A stretch of 64,000 bases of DNA from Ceratopteris richardii. Its lineage: Eukaryota > Streptophyta > Polypodiopsida > Polypodiales > Pteridaceae. How positions within the stretch are numbered: position 1 is the first letter of the stretch; every line of letters begins with the position of its first letter. The stretch spans positions 67,783,955 to 67,847,954 of the forward strand of contig CM035435.1 of assembly GCA_020310875.1 (NCBI GenBank). The letters are read 5' to 3'. The translations under genes were made by a program, and so were the position numbers. Below are positions 10,976-24,029 of the stretch, in pieces. The notes beneath the pieces are model-generated. The model had not been told where the DNA came from, did no database searches, and saw only the letters and a program-made list of their open reading frames with translations.

Positions 10976-12790
10976 ACATATGTAAGGCCTAAGTGCTTGA
11001 CCTTATTGAAGCATTACATTGGACTATGAGAAACAATGTGTATGTATATGCATAACCTTAGTTCATTCCTAAGGATAAGTCTCAATATATTTTTACCTAT
11101 TCTACAAGTCTTTTATGATGAGAAGTTGAGAATCAAAGTAGGTCTAAAGGGAGCCAAAGACACGAGACATATTTGAATTCAAATGAAAATATATAGCTAA
11201 AATCCATTGGAATATTTTGGTAGAATAAATCAATAGCTACCTACTTAAATCAAGGAGAAAAGCCTCTATACTTCACTATAAAGTTTGTAGAAGTAGTTGT
11301 AGATCTCAGTCACTTCCATAGTGTTCATTATACTTATTGCATAGCCATTTGAGTTATCCAACACCTCCAAGCACTATAATTTATATTTCAATACATATAC
11401 TTGAAGATTCATCATCATCTTGAGCTATTGTCCATTACTCTCTATGTAACTTTCAAGTCTTCTAACTTTAAAAAGTCATTGAAGTAAACATATGTTCTTA
11501 TTAGCTCATCTTATTCTTGCATCATAAAGTAGCACCTTGTGAGATTGTGTATCAAATATTTTGATCATTGGAAATATGTGTGTAGAGATATGAATCAATC
11601 ACTATGACTGTGTATATGCACTATCTGTTTCCTAAAATGTATGGATTACATTTCTGAGTTCTTATCTATAATGATCACTCTCTAGTCATTGTTAATTTGT
11701 TATATCATTTGGGACATCTCATTTACCTTCCTATTAGAAGTTGTGCAAGATGAGTTTATTCAATTCGTAGCATGCTAGGAGCAGTGAGCATTTTTATGAG
11801 TGCCTTCCTCCATAAATACAAGGTTTTTTTTTCATGCTTAAAATATGGAGGTAGCTTTTCTTGACTCAAACATTTTAGATCAATGATCAAAATCACTATA
11901 GTGATATTTATGTATCATGTGCAATCTTAGTCCAAAAGTGTGTTTGGGCAAGAAATAGGCTAGTCTAGAGCAGGTTTTTCCAAAGAACCTCTCATCTTTG
12001 TACTCTACCATCATCTCTTCACACCACGGACAAACCATAGGTGATGATATAGTAATAGAACCAAAGCCAACACAAAAGATAGATATAGGATAGAATCATT
12101 TGTGTTCCCTATTAGTGAGACAACCACACACGATGTCCATTCCTCATTTGATTTTGAAATACCAGGCCCAATCCCTAACTTTGAATTTTCCAATACCCAA
12201 TGTGCTTCCCAAGAGTATGAATGACTTAGTTACCCAGTTTCACAAATGGAGGAGAGGACTTGTGGAGGAAGCCGAAGGAGTGCCAATACCTTTCCAAGTA
12301 GAGACAAGATCATACCAAGAGCTAAAAGCTCATACCCCTTGTAGGAAGAGTGTTTTGCAAACATTGTCTACTTGTCTTGTTCATTTCTCTCTCTGTAGAT
12401 ATCCATTTAATGCATATCATATCTTGTTGGAAAAATTATCTCATCTACTATATTTGGGCCAAATATTTAGATGAGTACCTCTTATTTACTTATTGGGAAC
12501 AATTCTAGTGAACCTCTATTTCTATCACAAGATTTCTACCTACATATTCCATTTTGTATAGTCTCATTGCTTGACCTAAACAGACCTAAGATGCTATGTC
12601 AAATAGGTACAAATAGGTTGACTAGTTGTAGAAGGGGGTGAACTAGAGGGACCTAGAAGGGCCTATTCATTTTTCTTGTAAAAATGTTGGAGTAATCACA
12701 TTCCATAGACTTAATTATTGTAATCACCGTTGCACACTATATACTTGGAACTTCAAAACTTTTGTTTTTCTCACTTATCTTTATAGAACT
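10976..12790. other. Unassigned repetitive-looking sequence
   Basis: The first part is presumably the decayed 3' LTR of the Copia relict, because it follows its polypurine tract, but no second copy defines it. An open stretch at 12100-12474 contains 'TPCRKSVL', which resembles 'TPCGKSVL' of the element B gag; this is too short to call. Confidence 0.3.
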
Positions 12791-13688
12791 GTAAGATTTG
12801 GAATGAGATACATTTTGTGAGAAAGCTCTCTCAAAAATAAGACTTGTGAATTATGTTGAGATATCAAGCTCAAGATGTGATGATCCAAGATGACACGGAC
12901 CAGTTTTTTCGTTTCTCTGACATGTATAGTGGTCACACCGGTATATGTTAGGGATACTTCATTGAGCTTTATTAGATTTATCTACCGAGAGTGATGGCAC
13001 ATTTGTTTCTTGCGAGCTCACTCATTCACGGACATTAGGTTTTTCCTTATGTACTAATCTTTATATATTGCACTTGTTGTATTCTTCTTTTAGGTCACTC
13101 TTGTACATTCCTTTTATGTAATAGAAGAAGAAGAAGAAGATCATTCTTCCTTGCCTCAATCTATGTGTGTGCTTCTCCTTGAGAGTGAGAGTGTGTGTGT
13201 GAGCTCTCTTCCTTACCTCCTTCCTCGTCACAAATTATGTGTGTGCAACTCTCCTCCCATCCATTTATACCCTCTTGTATTCTAAAAATAGTAATGATTT
13301 GGAATGGTCTAGTGTCACCATGTGTACATCATGTAACACTCATTCCCATTACTACTGAATACCTCAGGATATCCCCCAAGCTTGGGACCTTGTCTATGGT
13401 TTGCCCTTGTCCCACAAACACATGGAATGATCCCTATGGACCAATATGATCCCTGTGGACCAATGTCTCCTCCCATCCATTTATACCCTCTTGTATTTTA
13501 AAAATAGTAATGATCTAGAATGGTATAGTGCCGCCATGTGTACATCATGCAACGCTCATTTCCATTACTATTGAATACCTTAGGATATACCCCCAGCTTG
13601 GGACCTTTGTTATGGCTTGTCCTTGTCCCACACACACATGGAATGATCCCTATGAACCAATATGATCTCTGTTGATCATTGTCTGACA
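12790..13688 (-). mobile_element. 3' LTR of element F, expanded by duplication and insertion
   Basis: On the minus strand it begins TGTCAGAC at 13688, right after the polypurine tract. It contains a tandem duplication of about 225 bases (13243-13467 and 13468-13688) and a 379-base solo LTR at 12854-13232. The 'tgtgagaaag...ctctcaaaaataa' block near 12820 matches the right LTR near 18650. Confidence 0.6.
12854..13232 (+). mobile_element. Solo LTR inserted in the 3' LTR of element F
   Basis: A 379-base insert starts TGTTGAGA and ends GTCACA, and is flanked by the direct repeat aatta (12849-12853 and 13233-13237). Joining the flanks restores a block that is uninterrupted in the right LTR of F (18663-18700). 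It has no internal coding sequence. A GAA-type triplet run sits near 13125-13140. It is the product expected from recombination between the two LTRs of an element. Confidence 0.75.
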
Positions 13689-13703
13689 CTCTCTCCCCCT
13701 TCT
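13689..13703 (-). other. Polypurine tract of element F
   Basis: On the minus strand, agaagggggagagag directly precedes TGTCAGAC of the 3' LTR. This fixes the element's orientation. Confidence 0.75.
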
Positions 13704-13729
13704 AAAGATCATTTTCCTCAATGATCAAT

Positions 13730-16700
13730 GAGGGAAAGTACTTATGAACCAGAGCTTCTGATTTCCAAGTAGATTTAGTAAGCGGTAATCCTCTTCAGGC
13801 TACTAGATACTCCTAGATGACACGATTCCTCGAAAAATCTTCGATCTAATATCCTATCTGGAGAATAATGTGTGCTATCACTTTCCTACAAAGAAACAAT
13901 ACCTTCTATTAGATTATCCTTCCTAAAAATATACTTTCTAAGTTTACTCACATGAAACACTAGATGGACTCTACAATCTGGAGGAAGGTCTAATTGGAAT
14001 GCAACATCACTTAGCTTTTTAACTATCTTCCAAGGTCCTCAAAATCTAAGTGAAATCTTACTACACTTCCCTATGGATAGTGAAGTAGATCTAGCTAGTA
14101 CCTAAAGAAAGACTCTATCTCCCTCCTCAAAGGATCTAGGAGATCTCTTTCTGCTAGCATACTCTTTTGCCCTATCAGCTACTTCTTGCATCTTGGCTTT
14201 AGCTATTTCTAAATTTTCTTGGAGTTTTGCTAAGAACTCTGAAGCACTAGGACAATTCTTTGACATTCCTATGGTAGTGGAAGCATTGGGGTTCATGCCA
14301 TATTTCATCTCAAAAGGAGACATTCTTGTCACCTTGTGAGGCCTATTGTTATAAGCAAACTCTATGAGTGACAGATAACTATCCCAATTTGTCTATCTCT
14401 CAGATACATGCCTTCAACATGTCCTCTAGAATCTTGTTGACCCGCTCGGTCTGACCATCTATCTGTGCATGATCACCACTACTCATTTTCAATGAAACTT
14501 TCAGTTTTTCAAATACAAACTTCTAGAAGTGTCCTGTGAATCTGACATCTCTATCTAAAACTATGGATGTTGGTAATCCATGCAATCTGAAGACATGCCG
14601 AATAAACAACTTTGCTACCTGTGGAGCTTCCATCATCTCCTGTGTGGGTATGAAATGAGCCATCTTGCTCAATCTATCTAACACAACTAGGATAGTATCC
14701 CACTTCCTTTGGGTCTACAGTAACCCGACTATGAAGTCCATGGATACACTATATGAGTTATGATCTGGAATCTATAAAGGATGCAAAAGTCTTGGTGTCT
14801 TCACCCTTTCTACTTTGTTGATTTGACACATAAAGCATTGTTAAACATAAGTGTGGACATCTCTTGCTAATCCAGGCCACCAAAATGTTAATCTAACAAG
14901 CTATATTGTCTTGTCAACACCAAGATGTCCTGCGCAAGGCACATCGTGGTTATCATGCATAACTTTTCTTCTCAAATCCAGAGACTTTGGTATGCAGACC
15001 TTTCCTTTTTGTTTGACTATTCCATTCTCCTTTAAGAAATTGGAATATGGACTGCACTTGTTTGCTCTGCTAGGTGAAGAAACAGCTGGAACTGCCCCAT
15101 CTCCTATAATAGAGTCATCATTGATGGCTCTAATAATCTATAACAAATGTGGATGTTCCACTTGTGCTTCCTTTATCTCTTGAAGCAATGAGCTATAAAG
15201 CTCATTTTTATACATTATCAGTGATAATGCATCAACTACTATATTCTCTTTGCCTCTTCTATACAGGATTTCCATGTGAAACTCCTGCATGAGCTCAGCC
15301 CAACGAGCCTCTTTGCCTCAAAGATCTAGCTGACTACAAAATTACTTGAGTGTATGGTGACCTGTGTATACCTTAAAGTCTGCACCATAAAGATAGTGTC
15401 TCCAGACTTTAAGTGCATGCACCACTACCTACAACTCTTATTTATGCACTGGCCAATTGCACTCCACACTAATCAATTTCTTGCTTTCAAAAGCTATTGG
15501 CCTACCATCTTGGTTCAAAACTACCCCTATGGCTATGCCACTAACATCTATCTCTAACTCAAATGGTTTCTATGGATCTACCACTTTTGAGTATAGGAGC
15601 TTCTAAAATCGCTTATTTCATAGTATCAAAACTATCTTGCTGCTCTTGCTTCCATGAACATGGAACTTTGCCTTGACGCAAGTTCATCATAGGTGCTACT
15701 ATCGATGAATAAGAAGAGATGAATTTCTAATAAAAACTCGAAAGTCCTAGAAATGATGGTAATTGCTCCACATCATGACGAGTAGGCAAAGCTAGAATAA
15801 CTGAGACCCTTTTGGGATCCATCTAAACCCCATCGGCCAAGACCACATGCCCTAGATACTCTATCCTCGAAAGAAACAACTAAGCCTTCTCTAGATTAAC
15901 ATACAGCTGATTCTCTCTTAGAACATTCAATACTAATCTTAGATGATTCTCATGCTCATGTACAATACGACTATACACTAACAAACAATCAACAAAATCA
16001 ACAACAAATTTTTTAATAAATGGTTTCGAAATGTCATTTATTAACACCATAAATGTAGTTGGTGCATTAGTCAAACCAAATGGCATGAACAAATACTCAT
16101 AATGACCAAAACGGGTTCTAAAAGTTGTCTTATGTACATCATGATCTCTTACCCTAATATGATGGTAGCCACTTTTTAAATATATTTTACTAAAAACAAC
16201 GGATCCACCTAGAGCATATAAAAGATCATCAATCCTAGGCATGTGATATCTCTGTTTAATAGTAATCTTATTGAGTGCTGAGTAGTTCATGCACATCCTC
16301 TAAGATTTGTCTTTCTTCTTCACAAGAAGAATTGGTGCTGCAAAGGGTAAATAGATGGGTCTAATCAACACTTTCTGTAGATACTCATCCACAACCTTGC
16401 AGACTTCATTCTCCTCTTGCAAACTCATTCAAAATGGTGGCAGAATGGTCGGACTCACTCCAGTGTCAAAGAGTACCTTGACAAGCTATCCTGCCACGAC
16501 TCCCCTCATGACAATGAGTTTGGTATCTGGAAATTGATATCCTTTCTATGCCATTGGTGAAAGCACAGTATCTGGCACAGTCAAGACTTTCTTCGTGACC
16601 ATCATGGCCACTATGGGAGATGATATTGGGGATGGGGAATCTCCAAATTCCTCATCTCCATCACTCCCTATATGAGCGGGATTTATAACTATGCTGGATG

Positions 16701-17685
16701 CTATCATCTTTTTCTTAGGATAATCCATGAACATGTGCTACCCTAAACACCCATATCATAACGCCTCTTTCATTTCCTTCTCTTTCTACTGAGGGGTAAT
16801 AATATACTTATTATAAGCCCTCTCAACCAAACCAGACACTTTCCCTTTACCTCTTGCAATTGTTTTGAGCATATGCACCTGCTTAGCCTCTCTAGAAGGT
16901 TATGCACGGATCTAGCCAGGAGTAGATGTGTGGAAGGATTGACTTACCTTAGGCCATGAGGACCTCTAACCCTAGGAGCTTGTGCCCCTATGGCCATCCT
17001 CATAAACCAAAGCCATCTCCATGGCCTCTGCCAAGGACTGACATCTCTCCTTCCTCACCAAAGATCTAATAGTTTCTCTACATCCCAAGATGAACTTGTG
17101 GACCTGGAGAAACTTAGGGATAGTATTAGGTACTTTAAGAAGCACCTCTTTGTACTTATCTGAGTACCCTTGAACTCTCTGATTCTTCTAATTTATGAAG
17201 AAATAGGTGCCTACCACTCTAGAACTCTCATCAAGCGGTACAAAATTGTTATAGAAGAAGACCTTGAACTGATCCCAAGTCTCGGGCTCTTTCTTATCTT
17301 GTTCTATCTTGCACCACCACCTATGGGCAATGTCCATAAGGTTATACATGGCGTGTTGAATCTTATTCGTATCGTCCACGATATGGCATAAGTGGAAGCA
17401 TTGCTCCCACTTGCTGAGCCACTTCTCAACAACATCAATAGTCCTAGCACTAGTCGAGCCGTGATATCTAGGCAGCTTAAGCTCATCTAGAGCATCTACC
17501 TCCATCCCTGACAAATCACACTCATGCACATCTTCCTCTTTCTTGGAACCATGCACATGTTACAAGATATCATGAAGTGCACTCTCTAGATTGGTAATCC
17601 TATTACTCATGGTCTGAATGGGATCTACGGGGTGCTCTTCCATGACTTTATCTCTCCTATTAGGTGATGATGGTCCTGGTTCCAT
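13730..17685 (-). pseudogene. Decayed chromovirus gag-pol (gag, PR, RT, RH, IN, chromodomain)
   Basis: Gag begins about 17685 (MEPGPSSPNRRDK) and 17188-17556 holds a typical capsid stretch (HAMYNL...RWWCKIEQ...WDQF). A decayed CCHC knuckle lies near 16730-16800. RT at 15880-16296 shows the MPFGLTNAP motif, but the catalytic motif reads FVDC where FVDD is usual. Integrase C-terminal sequence at 14102-14332 includes 'MSPFEMKYGMNPNAS' and 'KEYASRKR'. At about 13735-13900 the two halves of a chromodomain remain in different frames ('YSPDRILDRR' and 'GLPLTKSTW'). Stops and frameshifts throughout show it is dead. RNase H and the first part of integrase lie in 14400-15850 as fragments only. Confidence 0.75.
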
Positions 17686-18639
17686 GCTAGGATATGGGTT
17701 TTGGTCACTTTATAATTTTTTGTTTTATATTTTTTTTCAAGTGTTATGTTCTATGTATGCCTACAGTAAATAAGTGATAGTGGAAAATAAACAAGTTACA
17801 AGCCCCTGAAGGTCCAAGAGTTGATATGTAGGTGGGTGCAGGTGCTAAAGATGATACACACTCCTTCCTTTTAGTTTTCCAAGTATGGCCCGATAGGTGT
17901 TGCATCAAGAAGCTGTTCGAACGAGGGTTGATGATGATTAAGGTGAAACACAAAGGTCTGAAGAAGACTCAAACTGAAGCCAAAAGATACTTTGTGACAC
18001 TCTCTAAAAAGAGTTCTTAGAGAACAATTGACAACAAAAAAAATATCTGAATTTGGAGTTGGTATGCCCAAGTTATGATCAAGAGAGTGGAGATAGGAGG
18101 TAGAAATTGGATATGACAAGATGACTTTAAACTATGGAAATCAACAAATTCGAATTTGTGTCACCTTTTTCTTCTATGGCAGGACCTTCAGCCCTAGGGA
18201 TGTGTGCAATGGTTGGGTATTATCCCACATGTAGAGAAAAATGCATAGTCACCATCCTTCATATAGAGGTTGGCCTTCTCACTTTGCTCAACAAGTGAGG
18301 AGAAGAGCATGGCTCTCTCTCTCTCTCAAGATCCGGGGGGAGGGGGAGGAGAGGGTAGTACCATCCATGTGTGCGCAGGGCATCTTCTCATTGAGCAGAT
18401 ACGCAAGCAGAGGTGTGTGCATGTGGAAGACCTTAGAGGGGGGTTCCCACAGGTTCCCTCTCTACAAATACCTTTTACTCCACCTTCTGCACCAAGCTTG
18501 ATGCTGGCGACACTCTTGGTTAGCTCTCTTGATGGACGATGATTGATCTCCAAGATTATCATGCAAAAGGAAAACAAAAAATGTATGCGAACCCACAAAA
18601 AAACTCTCCCAAGAACTCTTCTAAATTTAGTTCTATGCT

Positions 18640-18923
18640 CTTTTACCAAGTGTGAGAAAGATCTCTCAAAAATAATACTTGTGAATGATGTGTGTGCGAC
18701 TCTCCTCCCATCCATTTATACCCTCTTGTATTCTAAAAATAGTAATGATTTGGAATGGTCTAGTGTTGCCAGGTGTACATCATGCAATGCTTATTCCCAT
18801 TAGTATTGAATACCTTAGGATATCCCCCGAGCTTGGGACCTTGGCTATGGCTTGCCCTTGTCCCACACACACATGGAATGATCCTTATGGACCAATATGA
18901 TCCCTGTGGACCAATGTTTGACA
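18640..18923 (-). mobile_element. 5' LTR of element F (recognisable part)
   Basis: It ends on the plus strand in 'gtttgaca' at 18923 (TGTCAAAC on the minus strand) and matches the left LTR from about 18649 onward. The inner boundary toward gag cannot be set; 17686-18639 must hold the rest of the LTR and the leader but shows no clear match to the left copy. Confidence 0.55.
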
Positions 18924-19486
18924 CATTTTGATGCAAGATTGATTTTCAAGCATAAAAGGGATTGTTAGAAGTCAAGATCCAACCTAAATCTAATTGAATA
19001 ATCATCAAAGGAAATCTTGGAAAAATGATGTAGAGATCAAAGCTTGAGACACCAAAATTAACACCATCCAAATATCAATCAATCAACTAGTTAACAAACA
19101 AAAAGTGGACTTCATGTAATTGGCAGTTAAATCCTATATTTTTAAACACTTAGATGTGTTGTCTCAAGGGGAAGTTAAGTTGTATACATAATCCCATGAT
19201 GATGCCCGACTTGTATCAAGTGCTATCATAATGCTTTAGCACCGAGGAAAGAACACCTAGATTAATGTAGCCCCTTGCTAGCTTGTTCATGTTATAACTA
19301 TTCATAGCCACCACTTATTGTGTTATTAGATAGTGACGTAGGAGCTTAGATTTTGAATTATGAGACTATTTTTACTACGTATTCATTTTTAGTAAAAATA
19401 CATTTCCCCGCTTTCTCATTTTGTTTGAGTAAACTTTTTCATTTATTCATTGCATAAGCTCAAAGAATCTTATGAAACACTAAAAA
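18924..19486. other. Unassigned sequence
   Basis: No gene is recognised. It would be the leader of the minus-strand relict LTR that follows, if that was a 5' LTR. Confidence 0.3.
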
Positions 19487-19860
19487 TTGGTCTCTATCAC
19501 TCGTAGAACAATGAAGAGTATCAAAGTCGATGGAGATCCACCTCATAATTGTCAATCGATGGAGATATCAGGGTGATATGAAGATTGTGAGCAAGTGATG
19601 TACGTAGATGCGAAGGTGAGAAGCATGCAAGATGTACATGCACACACAAGGTGGGCAAGATCGAGAGGAACAATGGATGATTCTATTCATCTCAAATCCA
19701 TATATGCTATCTCTTACAAACCAATCTCCAAAAAAGTGAACCTCTAAAAACTACTTCCTATATTGCTAATTTGAGGGCTCAAATGAGCTCCAAAAATTAT
19801 AAATTTTGAAACATGGTTTCTACCTAAACTCCCCAATCTCGAGAATTCCTTGTTTATACC
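19487..19860 (-). mobile_element. Second relict LTR of the element B type, minus strand
   Basis: Read on the minus strand it repeats, in the same order, blocks of the relict at 4290-4907: gagctcatttgagccctcaa, 'aatcttcatatcaccctgat', 'ttgacaattatgaggtggat' and a final 'gagaccaattttTAGTGTT' that corresponds to the LTR end and the start of the tRNA-Asp primer-binding site. It is heavily decayed. Boundaries are approximate. Confidence 0.5.
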
Positions 19861-22313
19861 AAGAGTGAGCTATTTGAATTTTCCTTATGTACTTCCTCTT
19901 CTCCTATCACTACCCTATCCTCCACTTGTTGCTCTTTTAGTTTGGCCTTGACCACAAATAATCCCCTCCCTCTTGTGTTTGCTATCATTGACAAACCTTT
20001 GTGGTTGGGAATTATCAATATAATTTTGGAGATCATTGATGGCCAAAGTGTACTCGGACACACATAAGATGGGAGGTAGGTCTGCTTCTAGTCTTTGCCC
20101 CTCAATCACTCCTAGAGTATGCGGTTATTGACTTTGGAAGAGTTCAAAGTACTATATGGTTTCACATGCAAAGAGATGCAATAAATTGTTTGGGTTCAAA
20201 TGAAAGACCTCAAAGTGATATTCCCAAAATCATGTTGCAAACATATCTTTGAAAGTTTTGTTTACTTAATGTGATAGTTCCATATGTAGTAATCCTTTAA
20301 TGAAGGTGGTGTGATCATGCCATATACTAGATCTAGACTATCCCACAAAACTTGGTGTCTCATTGTGTGGAGCTTTGAATTTCTTTAATACCTTAAACAT
20401 GGTCAACATGAGATCAAAACTTCTGTTCACATGTGAGCAACAATTCTAGTAACTCTGATAACCTAGGCAATCAATGCCAAATCATTGCTATCATGTAGGA
20501 CCCTGTCGCTGGTCCTTATAGAGGCATGACATATGGGTAGTTTAACCAGCCAATGCAATTGGGTTTATTCTTAACTTTAATGGGAAAATACTTCCAATCT
20601 CATCATTGGAGAATCAAGAGATAGCATGGATGGTGTATTATATGTAAAGGAGCTTTACTGATGTTTTGGATAATTTCGGGATAATCCTTCAATAAGTGAG
20701 CACAACAATTTGGTTGAAAAATGGTTCCTTGATTGGCGACCACAGGTACTTCTCCTCACTTGAATTGCATTGTGAATATGGGTAATTTCCCTACTATCTC
20801 TGTATCAGCGTATTCTATACTCCCAATAAGACAAAATATGGATAGTATTATAATTCATTTGTGACTATTGATCTTCTTGCAGCTAGTTTTTGGAAGTATT
20901 CACATTTGAGATAGGTCTCCTCAAATAAATCCAATGCTACTTGTTGGACTTCCACTCTAGTTAAATGTGTCTTTCCAATTTCTTCAATCTGTTTTACCCA
21001 AGCTACATGTTGAAGTTTGAATACATCTTGTCCTTCTTCTGTGACACAGCCTCTAGCTCTTAGTATGTAGGTTCTACTCTTCCTCATACATAGGATCCAT
21101 GTGTATTTGTACCATTTCCTCTCCTTTGGGTTGATTTAGAGGGGAGGAAGGTTGCTCATGTGCTAGATTTAGTGTTACTTCATATCCTTGCATTTGGATG
21201 TACATATTTGCCACATGCATTGGAAGTTTGTATAATTTGCTTAGGACTTATGGCATGATGCCCATTGTGGTGTTGTCTGATGGAGGATGTGTGGTGTCTC
21301 TAGATCATGTTGAAGCTTTTAAGATAGCAACTTCCTTAGTCACTTTATCTTGTTATTCGAGTAACATAGTATAATCTTCAAGTATTATCTTGATGGATTC
21401 TAGTGGTACTACCTAAACTTGGATGGAGTGACATGGTAGTTATTTTCATATCTAAAGTATTATGTGCATCCTTTAATGTCGTGTATGGAATATTGAGGGA
21501 AGCATTCTCGAACATTAGTGTTGATATATTTAGGTAGTGATGTGTGTGAACACACTAGGACCACCAGAGCATTTTTTTCCCTCTATATGAGGTTTTTTCC
21601 CCTCGGTTTGAATATATGCCTATAATGTTGGTGCATTTACATCCAAGCCTATTGCTTGATAAATCATTAGTATAAAGAAATTGTTTGTACTCTCAATGAG
21701 AGGAGCCATAGAAACTATCTCTTGTAATAGTTGAAATGTAAGTACATCAAAAGTAAATGTAAAAGGAGAATCTCGCGACCTTGTTAGGTACAAATCACGA
21801 TGCTAAGTTAGGAGAAATCGATGAGATGAGATTCCCCAAACTTGAGGGAACTTTTAGGTAGTATCCCTCTAAATTTTGAATTCAAAATCCTTTATATATA
21901 CACTCAAAAATAGTCACGAATCAGAGCAAAACTTTGTGCTACATTCAGAGGAAGTTTTGTCCAATTATTATGCTATTTGTGAAGCACACATTGTGATCAT
22001 CCTTACCAAGCTTCATCCCCAATCAAATCTTGTACCATATGTGCGATATAGATTGATATTTCAAGCTACATCTTGGAGTTCTCTTCATCTACTACTACAG
22101 GTCTATGTTCTCATTTTCACTCAAGTTCAATCATTAATTTCTCTATGTATACTTAGCCTTTTCACGATATCTAAATCTTTATAGGTAAATTATTAAGTCA
22201 ATTTGCATCCCATCAATTTTCATCATATTTAGTTCATTACTCTATGAGCTACAGTCATTTGAAGTGACCTATGTATTATGGAAGATGAATCCTAAAAAGT
22301 TAGGATGAGCCTC
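19861..22313. other. Unassigned AT-rich sequence
   Basis: No recognisable domain is seen. An open stretch at 20848-21087 on the minus strand (79 codons) has no family I can name. The last five bases (gcctc, 22309-22313) are the left target-site duplication expected for element A. Confidence 0.35.
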
Positions 22314-23192
22314 TATTGTAGAAAAAAGAGGCACAAAAGAGGAGCCCCAAAATTTTCAAATTAATGGGCATAAAATTGTTCTTCAAAATTCTAGGAGATT
22401 CCCTCGAAACCATGTAAATGCACTAGAGGAGTCCTCTAGATGCATAATCCCCAAATCATTGTAACACACTTCTTGTAAAATAGTAGGAAGTTAGAGATTA
22501 GTTAATAAAGTGCCGGTTCCATGTGTGAAAGGACCATTTTTAGGGCACATGTATATAAGTCACTTTGTGACTCTTTGTAAACACCTTTTGCCATTGTGAA
22601 GGAGGAGAACTAAAATTTCAAATTTTCTTCTTCCCTGCTGATTTTCATCTTCTCTATGATTTTTGTGTGTGTGTAATGCTTGAAATGTGTGTAGGACTGT
22701 TGTCTATCCTTCCCCATCACTTTTGAACTACTATAGTGTGTGGGTGAGCCAATACGAGTTGTGGAGAGAGTGTAGGTGTTTTCTGCCATTCACTATTTTG
22801 GCCATAACTTGAAGAGCAGTTGTCAGATTCAAGTAGAAATACCACTAGTAGATGTGTCTCCTCGAGAGCTTCAAAAGCCGCTATTGGACGTATTCGGAGT
22901 TGCGAGCTGGGAGAAATATTTGAATTTGTGCTTATTGTTGTAAGTGGTATCGTGGCAGACATTTCCAGAGATTTAGTGAGTTGGAGAGGTAGTTTAGTCT
23001 TTTCATATGCATTGTAGCTCACCCACTTCACTTTTCATCATGTGTGCACACATCCTCATACACTTGGTTCATGTGGTTCTTCAGATTGATAATTAAATGT
23101 GTGTCAATCCACCACTATATGCACTTGTGGGGCAAATGAGATTTAGTCTTTTTGACACAAGTCCCTAAAACTTCATGACTTAGGTACACACA
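22314..23192 (+). mobile_element. 5' LTR of element A
   Basis: It starts tattgtagaaaa where the 3' LTR has tgttgcagaaaa, so the canonical TG has mutated to TA. A TATA box (tatataag) lies at 22552-22559. The end (acacaca) is set by the primer-binding site four bases later. Length is about 879 bases. Confidence 0.75.
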
Positions 23193-23196
23193 TTTT

Positions 23197-23214
23197 CGGC
23201 GTTGTTGCTGGGGA
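23197..23214 (+). other. Primer-binding site of element A (tRNA-Asp type)
   Basis: CGGCGTTGTTGCTGGGGA matches 14 of 18 bases of TGGCGCCGTTGCCGGGGA, the complement of the plant tRNA-Asp 3' end. Athila-type elements use this primer. Confidence 0.7.
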
Positions 23215-23572
23215 ACAAACTTAACCAAGGTGCCTTCGTGATGGTTATAGCTCTGGAGTGAAGGAATCGTACTTGTAGAAGTGAATTAGTTCAGTGGCAA
23301 GTAGTCAGACACTTCAGCACTTGTTACTTCACATCTCTGAGGTGTGTATAATGAGTTTTTAGGTTTTGGGTTAGGAGTGAGGAAGAGAAGGAAGAGTTAG
23401 GGTTAGGTTAAAGAGAGGAGTGGAGTAGAAGGAAGTTGGAATCACCAAGAAAAAAAATCTCAAAAAATTGCCAAAATTAGTGTAGAGTAGGCTTCAGGCA
23501 TCACAAACTATAAAAACCAAAAAAAGTTAGTTCATTTGACACAAGTACAAGAACTGGTATCGTGTGCAGACA

Positions 23573-23937
23573 GCGATCAGTATCGCTTGAGTGGTATCGT
23601 GCCCTACAAGCCAAAAAGCTACCTTGTGAGCTCAAATCTTAAGCAAAGAGTGGTATCGTATCGCGAGATATTGTGGTATAATATCGTGCAAAGAGTGGTA
23701 TTGTATCGCGAGAAATTGTGGTATCATATGGTGTAGAGAGTAGTATCATATCATGAGAAGTTTGGTATCGTATCGTCTATTGTTCTAGTATCATATCGAC
23801 ACAGGCAAAAGTATCCTATCGTCCTATAGTCAACATCGTATCACGTGAATTTGTGGTATTGTATCACTTCAAGTTTCAGTATCGTATCGTGCAGTATAGT
23901 ATTGCCCAGAGTGGTATCACCTAGAGTGCTATCGCCT
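23573..23937 (+). repeat. TATCG-rich leader array of element A
   Basis: Degenerate units of the type 'gtggtatcgtatcgcgaga' recur about every 20-40 bases between the primer-binding site and gag. Intact TATCGCGAGA cores occur near 23656 and 23706. The position matches the leader array of element B. Confidence 0.7.
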
Positions 23938-24029
23938 GGAACATACCAAGCCATTTGAGGGAAAAATTAGAGGTAATTGAGGAGCCAATTGTGAGATAGT
24001 GGGGAACCAAGATAGCCCTAGGAGGGTGG

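Larger units (their letters stand above)
12790..18923 (-). mobile_element. Element F: decayed chromovirus (Ty3/gypsy), minus strand
   Basis: The order on the minus strand is 5' LTR (recognisable part 18640-18923), gag, protease region, RT, RNase H, integrase, chromodomain remnant, polypurine tract (13689-13703) and 3' LTR (to 13688). The LTR copies share long blocks such as 'cccatccatttataccctct' but differ by an internal duplication and an inserted solo LTR in the left copy. The outer boundaries at 12790 and at the inner edge of the right LTR are approximate. No primer-binding site could be found by eye. Confidence 0.75.

Noticed and set aside
12100..12474. Possible gag relict containing TPCRKSVL
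   Set aside because: Only about eight residues match the element B gag (TPCGKSVL), with no further similarity on either side.
20848..21087. Minus-strand ORF of 79 codons as a gene
   Set aside because: No recognisable domain, AT-rich decayed surroundings, and length consistent with chance.
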